From Comamonadaceae bacterium (GTDB taxonomy: Bacteria; Pseudomonadota; Gammaproteobacteria; Burkholderiales; Burkholderiaceae_C), in assembly GCA_947458345.1 (NCBI GenBank), contig CANHBU010000152.1, positions 1-5,571 on the forward strand: a stretch of DNA of 5,571 bases, written 5' to 3'. Under the pieces are notes generated by a model that was given only the letters and a program-made list of their open reading frames with translations, searched no databases and was not told the DNA's origin. Position numbers and translations under genes: made by a program. Positions 1 to 5,571 of this stretch are shown piece by piece (positions within the stretch are counted from its first letter, which is position 1; each line of letters opens with the position of its first letter).

Positions 1-255
1 CTGGCAGCGCTGGCCCAAAGCCTGGCTCAAGCCGGTGTGCGCAAGTTGGTGGTAGCCGGTGGCGAGACCTCCGGCGCGGTGACGCAGGCTCTGGGCATCA
101 AACGTCTGCGCATTGGCGCGAGCATCTGCCCCGGCGTGCCCTGGACAGAGGGGCTTTGGCAGGGTGAGCCGATCTGGCTGGCCCTGAAGTCCGGCAACTT
201 CGGCGGACCCGATTTCTTCAGCGCAGCGCTGGCCTGCGCTGAAGTGCACGCTTGA
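1..255 (+). CDS. otnK: 3-oxo-tetronate kinase, DUF1537 family, C-terminal end only
   Basis: This is the last 84 residues of a four-carbon acid sugar kinase; the gene begins before the window, and the full family length is roughly 420 residues. DUF1537 kinases of the OtnK type phosphorylate 3-oxo-tetronate on the C4 hydroxyl with ATP in the cytoplasm. The visible part carries the family's C-terminal nucleotide-binding signatures: GGETSGAV (visible residues 20-27), PGVPW (44-48) and LALKSGNFGGPDFF (60-73). The frame is open from the first base and ends at TGA 253-255. The next gene starts 10 bases later, so the two are probably co-transcribed and translationally coupled. DUF1537 members also act on D-threonate or erythronate derivatives (DtnK and relatives). 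The choice of OtnK rests on the OtnC- and OtnI-like genes that follow, not on specificity residues. Confidence 0.9.
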   Translation: MAALAQSLAQAGVRKLVVAGGETSGAVTQALGIKRLRIGASICPGVPWTEGLWQGEPIWLALKSGNFGGPDFFSAALACAEVHA

Positions 256-265
256 AACCTCGATC

Positions 266-931
266 GTGAGCAGCCTGCACATCCCCCCCGAACAACAGCG
301 CCTGCGCCAGGAAGTGTGCCGGGTCGGCCGATCGCTCTTTGAGCGCGGGCTCGTGCACTCCACCGCTGGCAACATCAGCTTGCGGCTCGAGCGCGGCTAC
401 CTGATCACCCCCACAGACGCCTGCCTGGGCTTTCTGGAGCCCGAGCAGTTGGCCTGGGTCGACGAGGACGGCCAGCAACTGAGCGGGGAGCGCGCCAGCA
501 AGACCCTGGCGCTGCACCGGGCGATCTATGCCGGCACGCAGGCCCGATGCGTGCTTCACAGCCACAGCACGCACCTGGTGGCGCTGACCTTGCAAGGCGT
601 CTGGAGCGAGCAGGCGATCCTGCCACCGATCACCCCCTACCAGGTCATGAAGGTCGGGCCGGTGCCCTGGCTGCCCTACCATCGGCCCGGCGATCCGCAG
701 GTCGGCCGACGCATCAGCGAGTTGCTGGGCCTGGCCACCCGGCCGCCTCGCGCCGTCATGCTCGACCGGCTCGGCCCCGTCACCTGGGGCGAAAGCGCCG
801 CGCAGGCCATGGCCGTGCTCGAAGAACTTGAAGAAACCGCGCGCTTGTGGCTGCTGTGCAAGCCCCGCCCCGAGCCGCTGAACGCCGAGCAGCTGCAAGA
901 GTTGCAGCAGACTTTTGGCACCCCCTGGTAA
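266..931 (+). CDS. otnC: 3-oxo-tetronate 4-phosphate decarboxylase-like, class II aldolase/adducin fold
   Basis: This 221-residue cytoplasmic protein has the class II aldolase/adducin fold. In the OtnC role it decarboxylates 3-oxo-tetronate 4-phosphate to dihydroxyacetone phosphate and CO2. Visible signatures are STAGNIS (32-38), [12 protein letters not shown] (46-57), [16 protein letters not shown] (73-88), HSHSTH (98-103), [11 protein letters not shown] (121-131), PYHRPGD (137-143) and a C-terminal [11 protein letters not shown] helix. Length matches the family. The GTG start is chosen because it gives the expected N-terminus before [13 protein letters not shown]; no strong ribosome site precedes it, so translation may be coupled to the kinase gene. 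Oddities against L-fuculose-phosphate aldolase: the NHG motif carrying the third zinc histidine reads RLG (Leu169 in place of His), and the catalytic-Glu position reads Thr80. The first two zinc histidines (98, 100) are kept. The family call is secure; the exact reaction is inferred from context. Confidence 0.88.
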   Translation: MSSLHIPPEQQRLRQEVCRVGRSLFERGLVHSTAGNISLRLERGYLITPTDACLGFLEPEQLAWVDEDGQQLSGERASKTLALHRAIYAGTQARCVLHSHSTHLVALTLQGVWSEQAILPPITPYQVMKVGPVPWLPYHRPGDPQVGRRISELLGLATRPPRAVMLDRLGPVTWGESAAQAMAVLEELEETARLWLLCKPRPEPLNAEQLQELQQTFGTPW

Positions 932-942
932 GAAAGAAAAAT

Positions 943-1734
943 ATGCTGCGCTTTGCCGCAAACCTGACCATGATGTACAACGAAGTGCCCTTCCTGGAGC
1001 GCTTCGCGGCAGCAGCGGCCGACGGTTTTGATGCCGTCGAATACCTGTTTCCCTACGACTTTGCGCCTGACGATATCGCCAGGCGGCTGCAGGACCATGG
1101 CCTCAAGCAGGCCTTGTTCAATTTGCCGCCAGGCAATTGGGCCGCTGGCGAGCGCGGCATGTCCTGCCTGCCCGATCGCCGAGAAGAGTTCAAGCGCACC
1201 ATCGACACCGCCTTGGTCTACGCGCGGGCCACCGGGGTGAAGAATCTGCACATCATGGCGGGAATCGAACCCTCGGGTTGCGACTTGCAACTGCTGCACC
1301 GGACCTACATCGACAACCTGCGACTGGCCTGCGACCGGCTGGGCGAGCACGGCATCACGGTGATGATTGAGCCGATCAACCGACGCGACATGCCTGGCTA
1401 CCACCTCAACCGTCAAGACCATGCCCACAGCGTGCGCGCCGAGGTGGGCCGCGACAACCTGAAGGTGCAAATGGACCTGTACCACTGCCAGATCGTCGAG
1501 GGCGACCTGGCCACGCGCATCAAGACCCACTTCGACGGCATCGGCCACCTGCAAATTGCCAGCGTGCCCGAGCGGCATGAACCCGACGAGGGGGAGGTGT
1601 CTTACCCTTATTTGTTCGACCTGCTCGAAACCCTGGGCTATGCTGGCTATATTGGCTGCGAATACCGGCCGCGCGCAGGCACGAGCGCGGGGCTGGGCTG
1701 GTGGCGCCGATATACCCAACGTTACACAAGCTGA
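943..1734 (+). CDS. otnI: 2-oxo-tetronate isomerase / hydroxypyruvate isomerase-like TIM-barrel protein
   Basis: This 263-residue protein belongs to the Hyi family of the xylose-isomerase-like TIM-barrel superfamily. Family members interconvert hydroxypyruvate and tartronate semialdehyde (Hyi) or 2-oxo- and 3-oxo-tetronate (OtnI). The N-terminus [14 protein letters not shown] is the family's typical opening, which fixes the start at ATG 943 although the frame is open further upstream into otnC. Likely metal and catalytic positions are Glu143 in [13 protein letters not shown], Asp178 and His181 in QMDLYHCQ, the [13 protein letters not shown] segment (202-214) and Glu240 in GCEYRP. Length is close to E. 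coli Hyi (258 residues). Only 11 bases separate it from the otnC stop, and that leader is A-rich with a weak AAGAAAG ribosome site. Lying next to otnK and otnC, it is more likely OtnI than a glyoxylate-pathway Hyi. Sequence alone cannot separate the two. Confidence 0.9.
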   Translation: MLRFAANLTMMYNEVPFLERFAAAAADGFDAVEYLFPYDFAPDDIARRLQDHGLKQALFNLPPGNWAAGERGMSCLPDRREEFKRTIDTALVYARATGVKNLHIMAGIEPSGCDLQLLHRTYIDNLRLACDRLGEHGITVMIEPINRRDMPGYHLNRQDHAHSVRAEVGRDNLKVQMDLYHCQIVEGDLATRIKTHFDGIGHLQIASVPERHEPDEGEVSYPYLFDLLETLGYAGYIGCEYRPRAGTSAGLGWWRRYTQRYTS

Positions 1735-1778
1735 GTTTTTTCCACCCGGCCCTCGGCGGCCTTTTCTTTGACCTCACT

Positions 1779-1785
1779 AAGGAGA
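1779..1785 (+). promoter_or_regulatory. Strong ribosome binding site of dctP
   Basis: AAGGAGA lies 7 bases before the dctP ATG and is the best Shine-Dalgarno match in the window. The sites before the enzyme genes are weak or absent by comparison. A strong site fits the need for an excess of the periplasmic binding protein over its membrane partners. I saw no convincing -35/-10 pair in the 58-base gap (1735-1792), so an internal promoter is not claimed. Confidence 0.75.
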
Positions 1786-1792
1786 CCACACC

Positions 1793-2767
1793 ATGACTTT
1801 ATCTTCTCTGCTCAAGCCGCTGGCTGTTGCCGCGCTGATGGCCGCCATGGGCGCACAGGCGCAGACCACTCTGCGAATCGGCTACGCCGTATCGACCAAC
1901 TCACACTACGGGGTCGGCTCCACCGTGTTTTGCGAGGACATTGAAAAGGGCACCCAAGGCCGCTACAAATGCCAGCACTTCCCATCGGGCTCGCTCGGCG
2001 GCGAGCGCGAGATGATCGAAGCCGTTCAGTTGGGCACGCTCGATCTGGTCAACACCTCGACCGGTCCGCTGGGCAACTTCGTGCCCGAGGTCAAGATCGT
2101 CGACATTCCTTTCCTGTTTCGCGACTACGACCATGCGCGCAAAGTGATGGACGGACCGATCGGTCAGGACCTGCTTAAAAACATGCAGGCCAAGGGCCTG
2201 ATCGGGCTGGCCTGGGCTGAAAACGGTTTTCGCCACATGACCAACAGCAAGCGTGCGATCCGCACCGCAGAAGACGCCAAGGGCCTGAAGATGCGGACCA
2301 TGGAAAACAAGGTCCACATGGACGGCTACAAGACCTTTGGCATCCTGCCCACACCCATGCCCTTCCCAGAGCTGTTCACCGCCTTGCAGCAAGGCACTGT
2401 CGACGGTCAGGAAAATCCGATTCCGGTGATCTTGGCCTCCAAGTTCTCGCAGGTGCAAAAACACCTCTCGCTGACCGGCCACGTTTACTCGCCCGCTGTC
2501 ATCATTCTCTCGCCGGCCGTCTGGAACAAGCTGTCAGCGGCCGACAAGAACGTGTTCCTCGAGGCTGGCAAGAAAGGCGCTGCGGCTCAGCGCAAGCGCG
2601 TCAATGACGACGAGAACACCGGCATTGCGCAACTCGAAAAAGATGGCATGCAGGTGATCCGGCAAGTCAACGGCGAGAGCTTTCGCAAGGCAGTGACCCC
2701 GGCCTACCAAGAGTATGCCAAGGAGTTCACAGCCGCCAAGATCGCAGCAATTCAGGCGGTTCGCTAA
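1793..2767 (+). CDS. dctP: TRAP transporter periplasmic solute-binding protein, DctP family
   Basis: This 324-residue secreted binding protein captures an organic acid in the periplasm and hands it to the DctQM membrane complex. The N-terminus is a Sec signal peptide with a hydrophobic stretch at about 10-20 and a likely cleavage after AQA, between Ala23 and Gln24. The mature protein starts TTLRIGYAVS, typical of DctP. Conserved ligand-site elements match the SiaP branch: Arg147 in NGFRHMT (SiaP Arg127), Arg168 in GLKMRTMEN (SiaP Arg147, the carboxylate clamp) and Asn208 in GTVDGQENP (SiaP Asn187). PTPMPFPELFTALQQ precedes the last motif. The mature chain has just two cysteines, Cys47 and Cys60, which could form a disulfide after export. 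Gene neighbours suggest a four-carbon sugar acid such as threonate or erythronate as ligand. That is inference; the binding residues show only that it carries a carboxylate. Confidence 0.95.
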   Translation: MTLSSLLKPLAVAALMAAMGAQAQTTLRIGYAVSTNSHYGVGSTVFCEDIEKGTQGRYKCQHFPSGSLGGEREMIEAVQLGTLDLVNTSTGPLGNFVPEVKIVDIPFLFRDYDHARKVMDGPIGQDLLKNMQAKGLIGLAWAENGFRHMTNSKRAIRTAEDAKGLKMRTMENKVHMDGYKTFGILPTPMPFPELFTALQQGTVDGQENPIPVILASKFSQVQKHLSLTGHVYSPAVIILSPAVWNKLSAADKNVFLEAGKKGAAAQRKRVNDDENTGIAQLEKDGMQVIRQVNGESFRKAVTPAYQEYAKEFTAAKIAAIQAVR

Positions 2768-2779
2768 GACCTCCTCGGG

Positions 2780-2813
2780 GCGGGGTGCGGCCATCGTTGC
2801 GGCTGCACCCCGC
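2780..2813 (+). promoter_or_regulatory. Stable hairpin between dctP and dctQ
   Basis: Two arms pair over 13 positions: GCGGGGTGCGGCC (2780-2792) with GGCTGCACCCCGC (2801-2813). One G-U pair occurs inside the stem and the loop is 8 bases (2793-2800). The stem starts 12 bases after the dctP stop. No run of T follows (the next bases are TTGCGCGTTGCG), so it is not a classical intrinsic terminator. Its place, right after the binding-protein gene and before the membrane subunits, suits a 3' mRNA stabiliser or partial attenuator that keeps DctP levels above DctQM. The pairing is visible directly; the role is inferred. Confidence 0.75.
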
Positions 2814-2835
2814 TTGCGCGTTGCGTTTAAACCTC

Positions 2836-2839
2836 AGGA
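2836..2839 (+). promoter_or_regulatory. Ribosome binding site of dctQ
   Basis: AGGA lies 10 bases before the ATG at 2850. It supports that start over starts further upstream in the same frame, which would run back through the hairpin into dctP and add non-conserved residues ahead of the first membrane segment. Confidence 0.5.
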
Positions 2840-2849
2840 CGCACAGGCC

Positions 2850-3341
2850 ATGAGAAAACTCATCCTCCAAATCGATCGCTACACCACCGGCCTGAGCCTG
2901 CACGCGGCCTGCGCCTTGCTGGCCATCATCAGCGTTCTGGGCATGTGGCAGGTGGTGTCGCGCTTTGTCTTCGAGCAGCCGTCGACCTGGACCGAGGAAT
3001 CCATGCGTCGCCTGCTGATCTGGATGGTCATGCTGGGCACCGTCGCCGCGCTGCGCCAGGGCGCGCTGGTGTCGGTCGACCTGATGCTGCGGCTCTCGCG
3101 CGGACGCTGGAGGCAAACCGTGCGCTGGGTTATCACGCTCTTTAATCTGAGCTTCCTGTCCGTGGTGCTGTACTTCGGCGTTCAGTTGATCACCCGCGTG
3201 CGCTTTCAAACCTTCTCCAGCATGGACCTGTCGATGTCCTGGGCCTATGGCGCCCTGCCCGCCGGCGCGCTGCTGGGCCTGCTGGCCGTTGTGGCCAACC
3301 ACCTTGATCCGCGAGCCGAAGAGCTCGAAACCGCGCAGTAG
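2850..3341 (+). CDS. dctQ: TRAP transporter small membrane subunit, DctQ family
   Basis: This 163-residue inner-membrane protein is the small TRAP subunit, which associates with DctM and helps form the docking surface for the loaded binding protein. Four hydrophobic segments are visible at about 16-38, 52-72, 92-112 and 130-150, the standard DctQ topology. The family signature is clear: RFVFEQPSTWTEESMRRLL (38-56), then WMVMLGTVAALRQGALVSVD (58-77). Start ATG 2850 gives a normal family length and a short basic N-terminus (MRKLILQIDRY). It ends at TAG 3339-3341, 47 bases before dctM. The subunits are separate here, unlike the fused QM proteins of the sialic acid systems. Confidence 0.93.
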   Translation: MRKLILQIDRYTTGLSLHAACALLAIISVLGMWQVVSRFVFEQPSTWTEESMRRLLIWMVMLGTVAALRQGALVSVDLMLRLSRGRWRQTVRWVITLFNLSFLSVVLYFGVQLITRVRFQTFSSMDLSMSWAYGALPAGALLGLLAVVANHLDPRAEELETAQ

Positions 3342-3377
3342 GCGCGCGAGCAGCTCAATACGACGACACCAGACTGC

Positions 3378-3381
3378 AGGG
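3378..3381 (+). promoter_or_regulatory. Ribosome binding site of dctM
   Basis: AGGG sits 7 bases ahead of the ATG at 3389, a good spacing, and supports that start. The rest of the 47-base gap (3342-3388) holds nothing else I can identify. Confidence 0.5.
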
Positions 3382-3388
3382 CCGCCTC

Positions 3389-4903
3389 ATGTCATTGACC
3401 CTCCTTATCACCATGCTGCTGTGCTTTGCCTTCAGCATTTCGATCGCCATCTCGATAGGCGGCTCAGCCGTGCTGGGCTTGGTGCTGTTTGACAGCACCA
3501 AGCTCATTTTGGTGCCTAAAGAGATGTTCACCGCCATCGACAAATTTCCGCTGGCGGCAATCCCGTTTTTCATCCTGGCGGGCAATTTGATGGAAACCGG
3601 CGGCATCTCGCGCCGACTGGTCGAATTTGCCAAGTCACTGGTCGGCGGTGTGCAAGGTGGCCTGCCCATGACCTGCGTGCTGACCTGCATGATCTTTGCA
3701 GCGGTCTCGGGCTCTTCGGTGGCCACCACCTTTGCCATCGGCTCCATCCTGATTCCGGCGCTGATCCGGCACGGCTACCCCACAGGCTATGCGGCAGCGC
3801 TGCAAGCGACCTCGGCAGAACTGGGCGTGAGCATCCCGCCCTCGATTCCCATGATCCTCTTTGGCGTGGCCGCCGAAGTCTCGATTGGCGAATTGTTCAT
3901 TGCCGGTTTTGGCCCTGGCATCCTGATCGGGGCGGCCCTGATGCTTTTCGTTCATCTTTACTGCCGCTACAAGGGCTGGGGCAAGGACGACGGCAAGGGG
4001 CGGCTGTCTGTGGCTCGCGCCACCTTCAGCGCCGGCTGGGCGCTGCTGATGCCAGTCATTATTTTGGGCGGCATTTACGGCGGCGTGTTCACGCCCACCG
4101 AGGCCTCGGTGGTGGCGGTGTTCTACGCCCTGATTATTGGCCTGTTCATCCACCGCGAATTGCGCTGGGCCGACTTGTTGGCGGTGCTGCGCAAATCGGT
4201 CATTTCAAGCGCGGTGATCATGTTCATCATCGCCAATGCAGGCCTGTTTGCTTTCCTGATCACCCGCGCGGGCATACCCGATGCGATCGGCCTGTGGCTC
4301 AAGGACATCTTGCAATCACCGGGCTGGTTTCTTTTTGGCGTGAACGCGGCTTTGTTTGTCATCGGCATGTTCATCGAAACCTCAGCAGCCATCATCGTGC
4401 TGGCCCCCATCTTGGTGCCGGTGGCCATGCACTTTGGTATCGACCCCGTGCACTTTGGCATCATCATGGTGGTTAACCTGGCGCTGGGCATGATCACGCC
4501 GCCTTTTGGCGTCAACCTGTTTGCCGCGTGTACCGTGGCCAAGATATCGCTAGACCGAATCATTGGCCATCTGCTGCCCTTTGTGCTGGTGATCATCGGC
4601 TGCCTGATGGTCATCACCTACGTGCCCAGCATTTCACTGGCCCTGCGCGATGCGGTGTTCGCCAAGCCGCCGGCCGTCGTGGCCCCCGAGCCGGTCATCG
4701 GGCCGGCTGCCGCGCCGGCCCAGCCGGCCGCGAACGCGACGCCATCGCCCTCACCCGAACCGGCCATTGGGCCTTCTGCGGTCATCGGGCCCTCCCCGGC
4801 CCCAGCCATCGGACCTGCACCGGTGATTGGGCCCTCTCCCGCCCCGGTGATCGGACCGTCTCCTGCTCCGGTGATCGGGCCCTCCCCGGCCCCCTCACGC
4901 TGA
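3389..4903 (+). CDS. dctM: TRAP transporter large membrane subunit, DctM family, with a Pro-rich repeat tail
   Basis: This 504-residue protein contains the complete TRAP large permease, the ion-coupled channel that moves the substrate across the inner membrane. The conserved core spans about residues 1-426. Hallmarks include KFPLAAIPFFILAGNLMETGG-like text at 52-72, AAVSGSSVATTFAIGSILIP (104-123), ELGVSIPPSIPMILFG (144-159), GGIYGGVFTPTEA (227-239), MFIETSAAIIVLAPILVP (327-344) and NLALGMITPPFGVNLF (363-378). It has about a dozen hydrophobic segments. DctM proteins normally stop near residue 425-430. This one adds 78 residues (427-504) rich in Pro and Ala, containing seven Ile-Gly-Pro triplets and ending in PSR before TGA. 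The tail has no charged cluster and no predicted membrane segment. Its function is unknown to me; a spacer or binding tail is possible. Confidence 0.95.
   Translation: MSLTLLITMLLCFAFSISIAISIGGSAVLGLVLFDSTKLILVPKEMFTAIDKFPLAAIPFFILAGNLMETGGISRRLVEFAKSLVGGVQGGLPMTCVLTCMIFAAVSGSSVATTFAIGSILIPALIRHGYPTGYAAALQATSAELGVSIPPSIPMILFGVAAEVSIGELFIAGFGPGILIGAALMLFVHLYCRYKGWGKDDGKGRLSVARATFSAGWALLMPVIILGGIYGGVFTPTEASVVAVFYALIIGLFIHRELRWADLLAVLRKSVISSAVIMFIIANAGLFAFLITRAGIPDAIGLWLKDILQSPGWFLFGVNAALFVIGMFIETSAAIIVLAPILVPVAMHFGIDPVHFGIIMVVNLALGMITPPFGVNLFAACTVAKISLDRIIGHLLPFVLVIIGCLMVITYVPSISLALRDAVFAKPPAVVAPEPVIGPAAAPAQPAANATPSPSPEPAIGPSAVIGPSPAPAIGPAPVIGPSPAPVIGPSPAPVIGPSPAPSR
4778..4891 (+). repeat. In-frame tandem 24-bp repeats encoding (A/P)VIGPSPA in the dctM tail
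   Basis: Three consecutive 24-base units (4820-4843, 4844-4867, 4868-4891) each encode PVIGPSPA. Neighbouring units differ at five bases (units 1 and 3 at three), and all differences fall at third codon positions without changing the residue. A related unit (4778-4801) encodes AVIGPSPA and is followed by an 18-base contracted unit encoding PAIGPA. A 20-base exact direct repeat occurs at 4784-4803 and 4874-4893. Weaker Ile-Gly-Pro copies lie upstream (triplets at residues 437 and 460). The array is a candidate for copy-number change by slippage in 24-base steps, which would keep the frame. Confidence 0.9.
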
Positions 4904-4920
4904 ACCGTTAACCCAACCCT

Positions 4921-4925
4921 AGGGA
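4921..4925 (+). promoter_or_regulatory. Ribosome binding site of the SDR gene
   Basis: AGGGA lies 9 bases before the ATG at 4935 and supports that start. The 31-base gap after dctM contains no hairpin or T-run, so the dehydrogenase gene is probably read as part of the same transcript. Confidence 0.6.
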
Positions 4926-4934
4926 CTTCACACC

Positions 4935-5571
4935 ATGAGGCTGAAGAACAAATCGATCATCGTCACCGGCGCTGGCAGCGGCATCGGCGAAGGCATCGCC
5001 AAGCGGCTGGCTGAAGAAGGCGCTGCGATTGTCGTCAACGATCTGGTGCCCGCAGGTGCGCAGCGCGTTTGTGACGAGATCAACGCGCTCGGGGGCCGCG
5101 CTTGTGTCGTCCCGGCAGACGTCACGCGCAACGAGGACATGAAGCGGCTCGTCGATTCAGCGCTGCAGCAGTTCGGCCGCCTCGATGTGATGGTCAACAA
5201 CGCCGGCTGGACCCACCGCAACCAGAGCGCACTGACCGTCAGTGAAGAAGAGTTTGATCGCTGCTACGCCGTTAACGTCAAGAGCATCTACCTGAGCTGC
5301 TTGCATGCCGTTCCCATCTTTCGGGCGCAGGGGGGCGGCAGCTTCATCAACATCGCCTCCACGGCCGGTGTGCGCCCCCGCCCCGGTCTGACCTGGTACA
5401 ACGGCTCCAAAGGTGCGGCCATCGTCACCAGCAAGTCCTTGGCGGCCGAGCTCGGTCCGGACAATATCCGCGTCAACTGCCTCACCCCCGTCATGAACCC
5501 GAGCACCGGCATGGGTGAGCTGTTTGCCGGCGGCGCATTGACTGAAGAGCGGCTCGCCCGTTTTCGCGCCA
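4935..5571 (+). CDS. Classical short-chain dehydrogenase/reductase (SDR), C-terminus beyond the window
   Basis: The first 212 residues of an NAD(P)-dependent oxidoreductase are present; the family is usually about 250 residues, so some 40 are missing past the edge. Classical SDR motifs are all in place: TGAGSGIG nucleotide-binding loop (11-18), acidic Asp36 after the second strand (which favours NAD over NADP), Asp62-Val63, NNAG (88-91), and the catalytic tetrad Asn114, Ser142, Tyr155 and Lys159 (YNGSK). The usual PG after the sixth strand reads PV (185-186) in LTPVMNPSTG, as in some glucose-dehydrogenase-like SDRs. It follows dctM by 31 bases on the same strand. In this operon it may oxidise a hydroxyl of the imported acid or of a related sugar; the substrate cannot be told from sequence. 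It is not the extended-type SDR fold of D-erythronate dehydrogenase (DenD), nor the LtnD family. Confidence 0.93.
   Translation, partial: MRLKNKSIIVTGAGSGIGEGIAKRLAEEGAAIVVNDLVPAGAQRVCDEINALGGRACVVPADVTRNEDMKRLVDSALQQFGRLDVMVNNAGWTHRNQSALTVSEEEFDRCYAVNVKSIYLSCLHAVPIFRAQGGGSFINIASTAGVRPRPGLTWYNGSKGAAIVTSKSLAAELGPDNIRVNCLTPVMNPSTGMGELFAGGALTEERLARFRA

Noticed and set aside
847..942. N-terminal extension of the isomerase upstream of ATG 943
   Set aside because: It would overlap otnC by 85 bases and add 32 non-conserved Ala/Arg-rich residues; the family's N-terminus begins exactly at MLRFAANL.
218..961. Minus-strand open frame of 247 codons opposite otnC
   Set aside because: It mirrors otnC almost exactly, its composition is low-complexity Gln/Ala/Gly/Arg, and no motif is visible.
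676..1719. Long open frame on the minus strand (347 codons) opposite otnC and otnI
   Set aside because: It lies antisense to two genes with clear family motifs, shows no recognisable domain, and long antisense frames are expected in GC-rich coding DNA.
1748..1769. GGCC-loop-GGCC followed by TTTTCTTT between otnI and dctP, a possible terminator
   Set aside because: The stem is only 4 bp with a 6-base loop, and the T-run is interrupted. It is too weak to call, although some transcription loss here cannot be excluded.
2715..2849. N-terminal extension of DctQ upstream of ATG 2850
   Set aside because: It would overlap the end of dctP and read through the hairpin; AGGA and the family length support ATG 2850.
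3635..4153. Minus-strand open frame of 172 codons opposite dctM
   Set aside because: It is antisense to conserved TRAP permease motifs, His/Gln/Ala-rich, and has no recognisable domain.
4528..4911. Overlapping + strand frame of 127 codons across the end of dctM and its repeats
   Set aside because: It stays open because the in-frame repeats repeat in every frame. The synonymous third-base pattern supports the dctM frame instead.

Overview
The window is a GC-rich, densely packed stretch in which every gene supported by the sequence lies on the + strand. It looks like the middle of one catabolic operon from a proteobacterium. GC-rich codon use, a GTG start, short gene spacings and the gene set fit a betaproteobacterium of the Burkholderiales (Comamonadaceae-like). 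That placement is an inference from style and protein resemblance, not from a marker gene.

Layout: (1) 1-255, the C-terminal end of a DUF1537 four-carbon acid sugar kinase (OtnK-type). (2) 266-931, a class II aldolase/adducin-fold protein (OtnC-type). (3) 943-1734, a hydroxypyruvate isomerase-like TIM-barrel protein (OtnI/Hyi-type). (4) 1793-2767, a TRAP solute-binding protein (DctP) with a Sec signal peptide. (5) 2780-2813, a strong hairpin between dctP and dctQ. (6) 2850-3341, the small TRAP membrane subunit (DctQ). (7) 3389-4903, the large TRAP membrane subunit (DctM) with an unusual 78-residue Pro/Ala/Ile-Gly-Pro repeat tail. (8) 4935 to the window end, a classical short-chain dehydrogenase/reductase, cut off by the edge. 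No gap between genes exceeds about 85 bases. I saw no tRNA, rRNA, mobile element or CRISPR array.

How they work together: in the known OtnI-OtnK-OtnC route, 2-oxo-tetronate is isomerised to 3-oxo-tetronate, phosphorylated at C4, then decarboxylated to dihydroxyacetone phosphate. The adjacent TRAP transporter would plausibly import the parent acid, such as a threonate or erythronate. The SDR could oxidise a substrate entering the route. The usual first-step dehydrogenase (LtnD or DenD) and a regulator are not in the window and may lie outside it.

The points most worth a second look are: the OtnC-like protein, which lacks the third classical zinc histidine and the catalytic glutamate of fuculose aldolase; the DctM repeat tail, in which three 24-bp units differ only at synonymous positions; and the 13-bp hairpin after dctP. 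I found no wholly new system. The window is a recognisable sugar-acid operon with these odd features.
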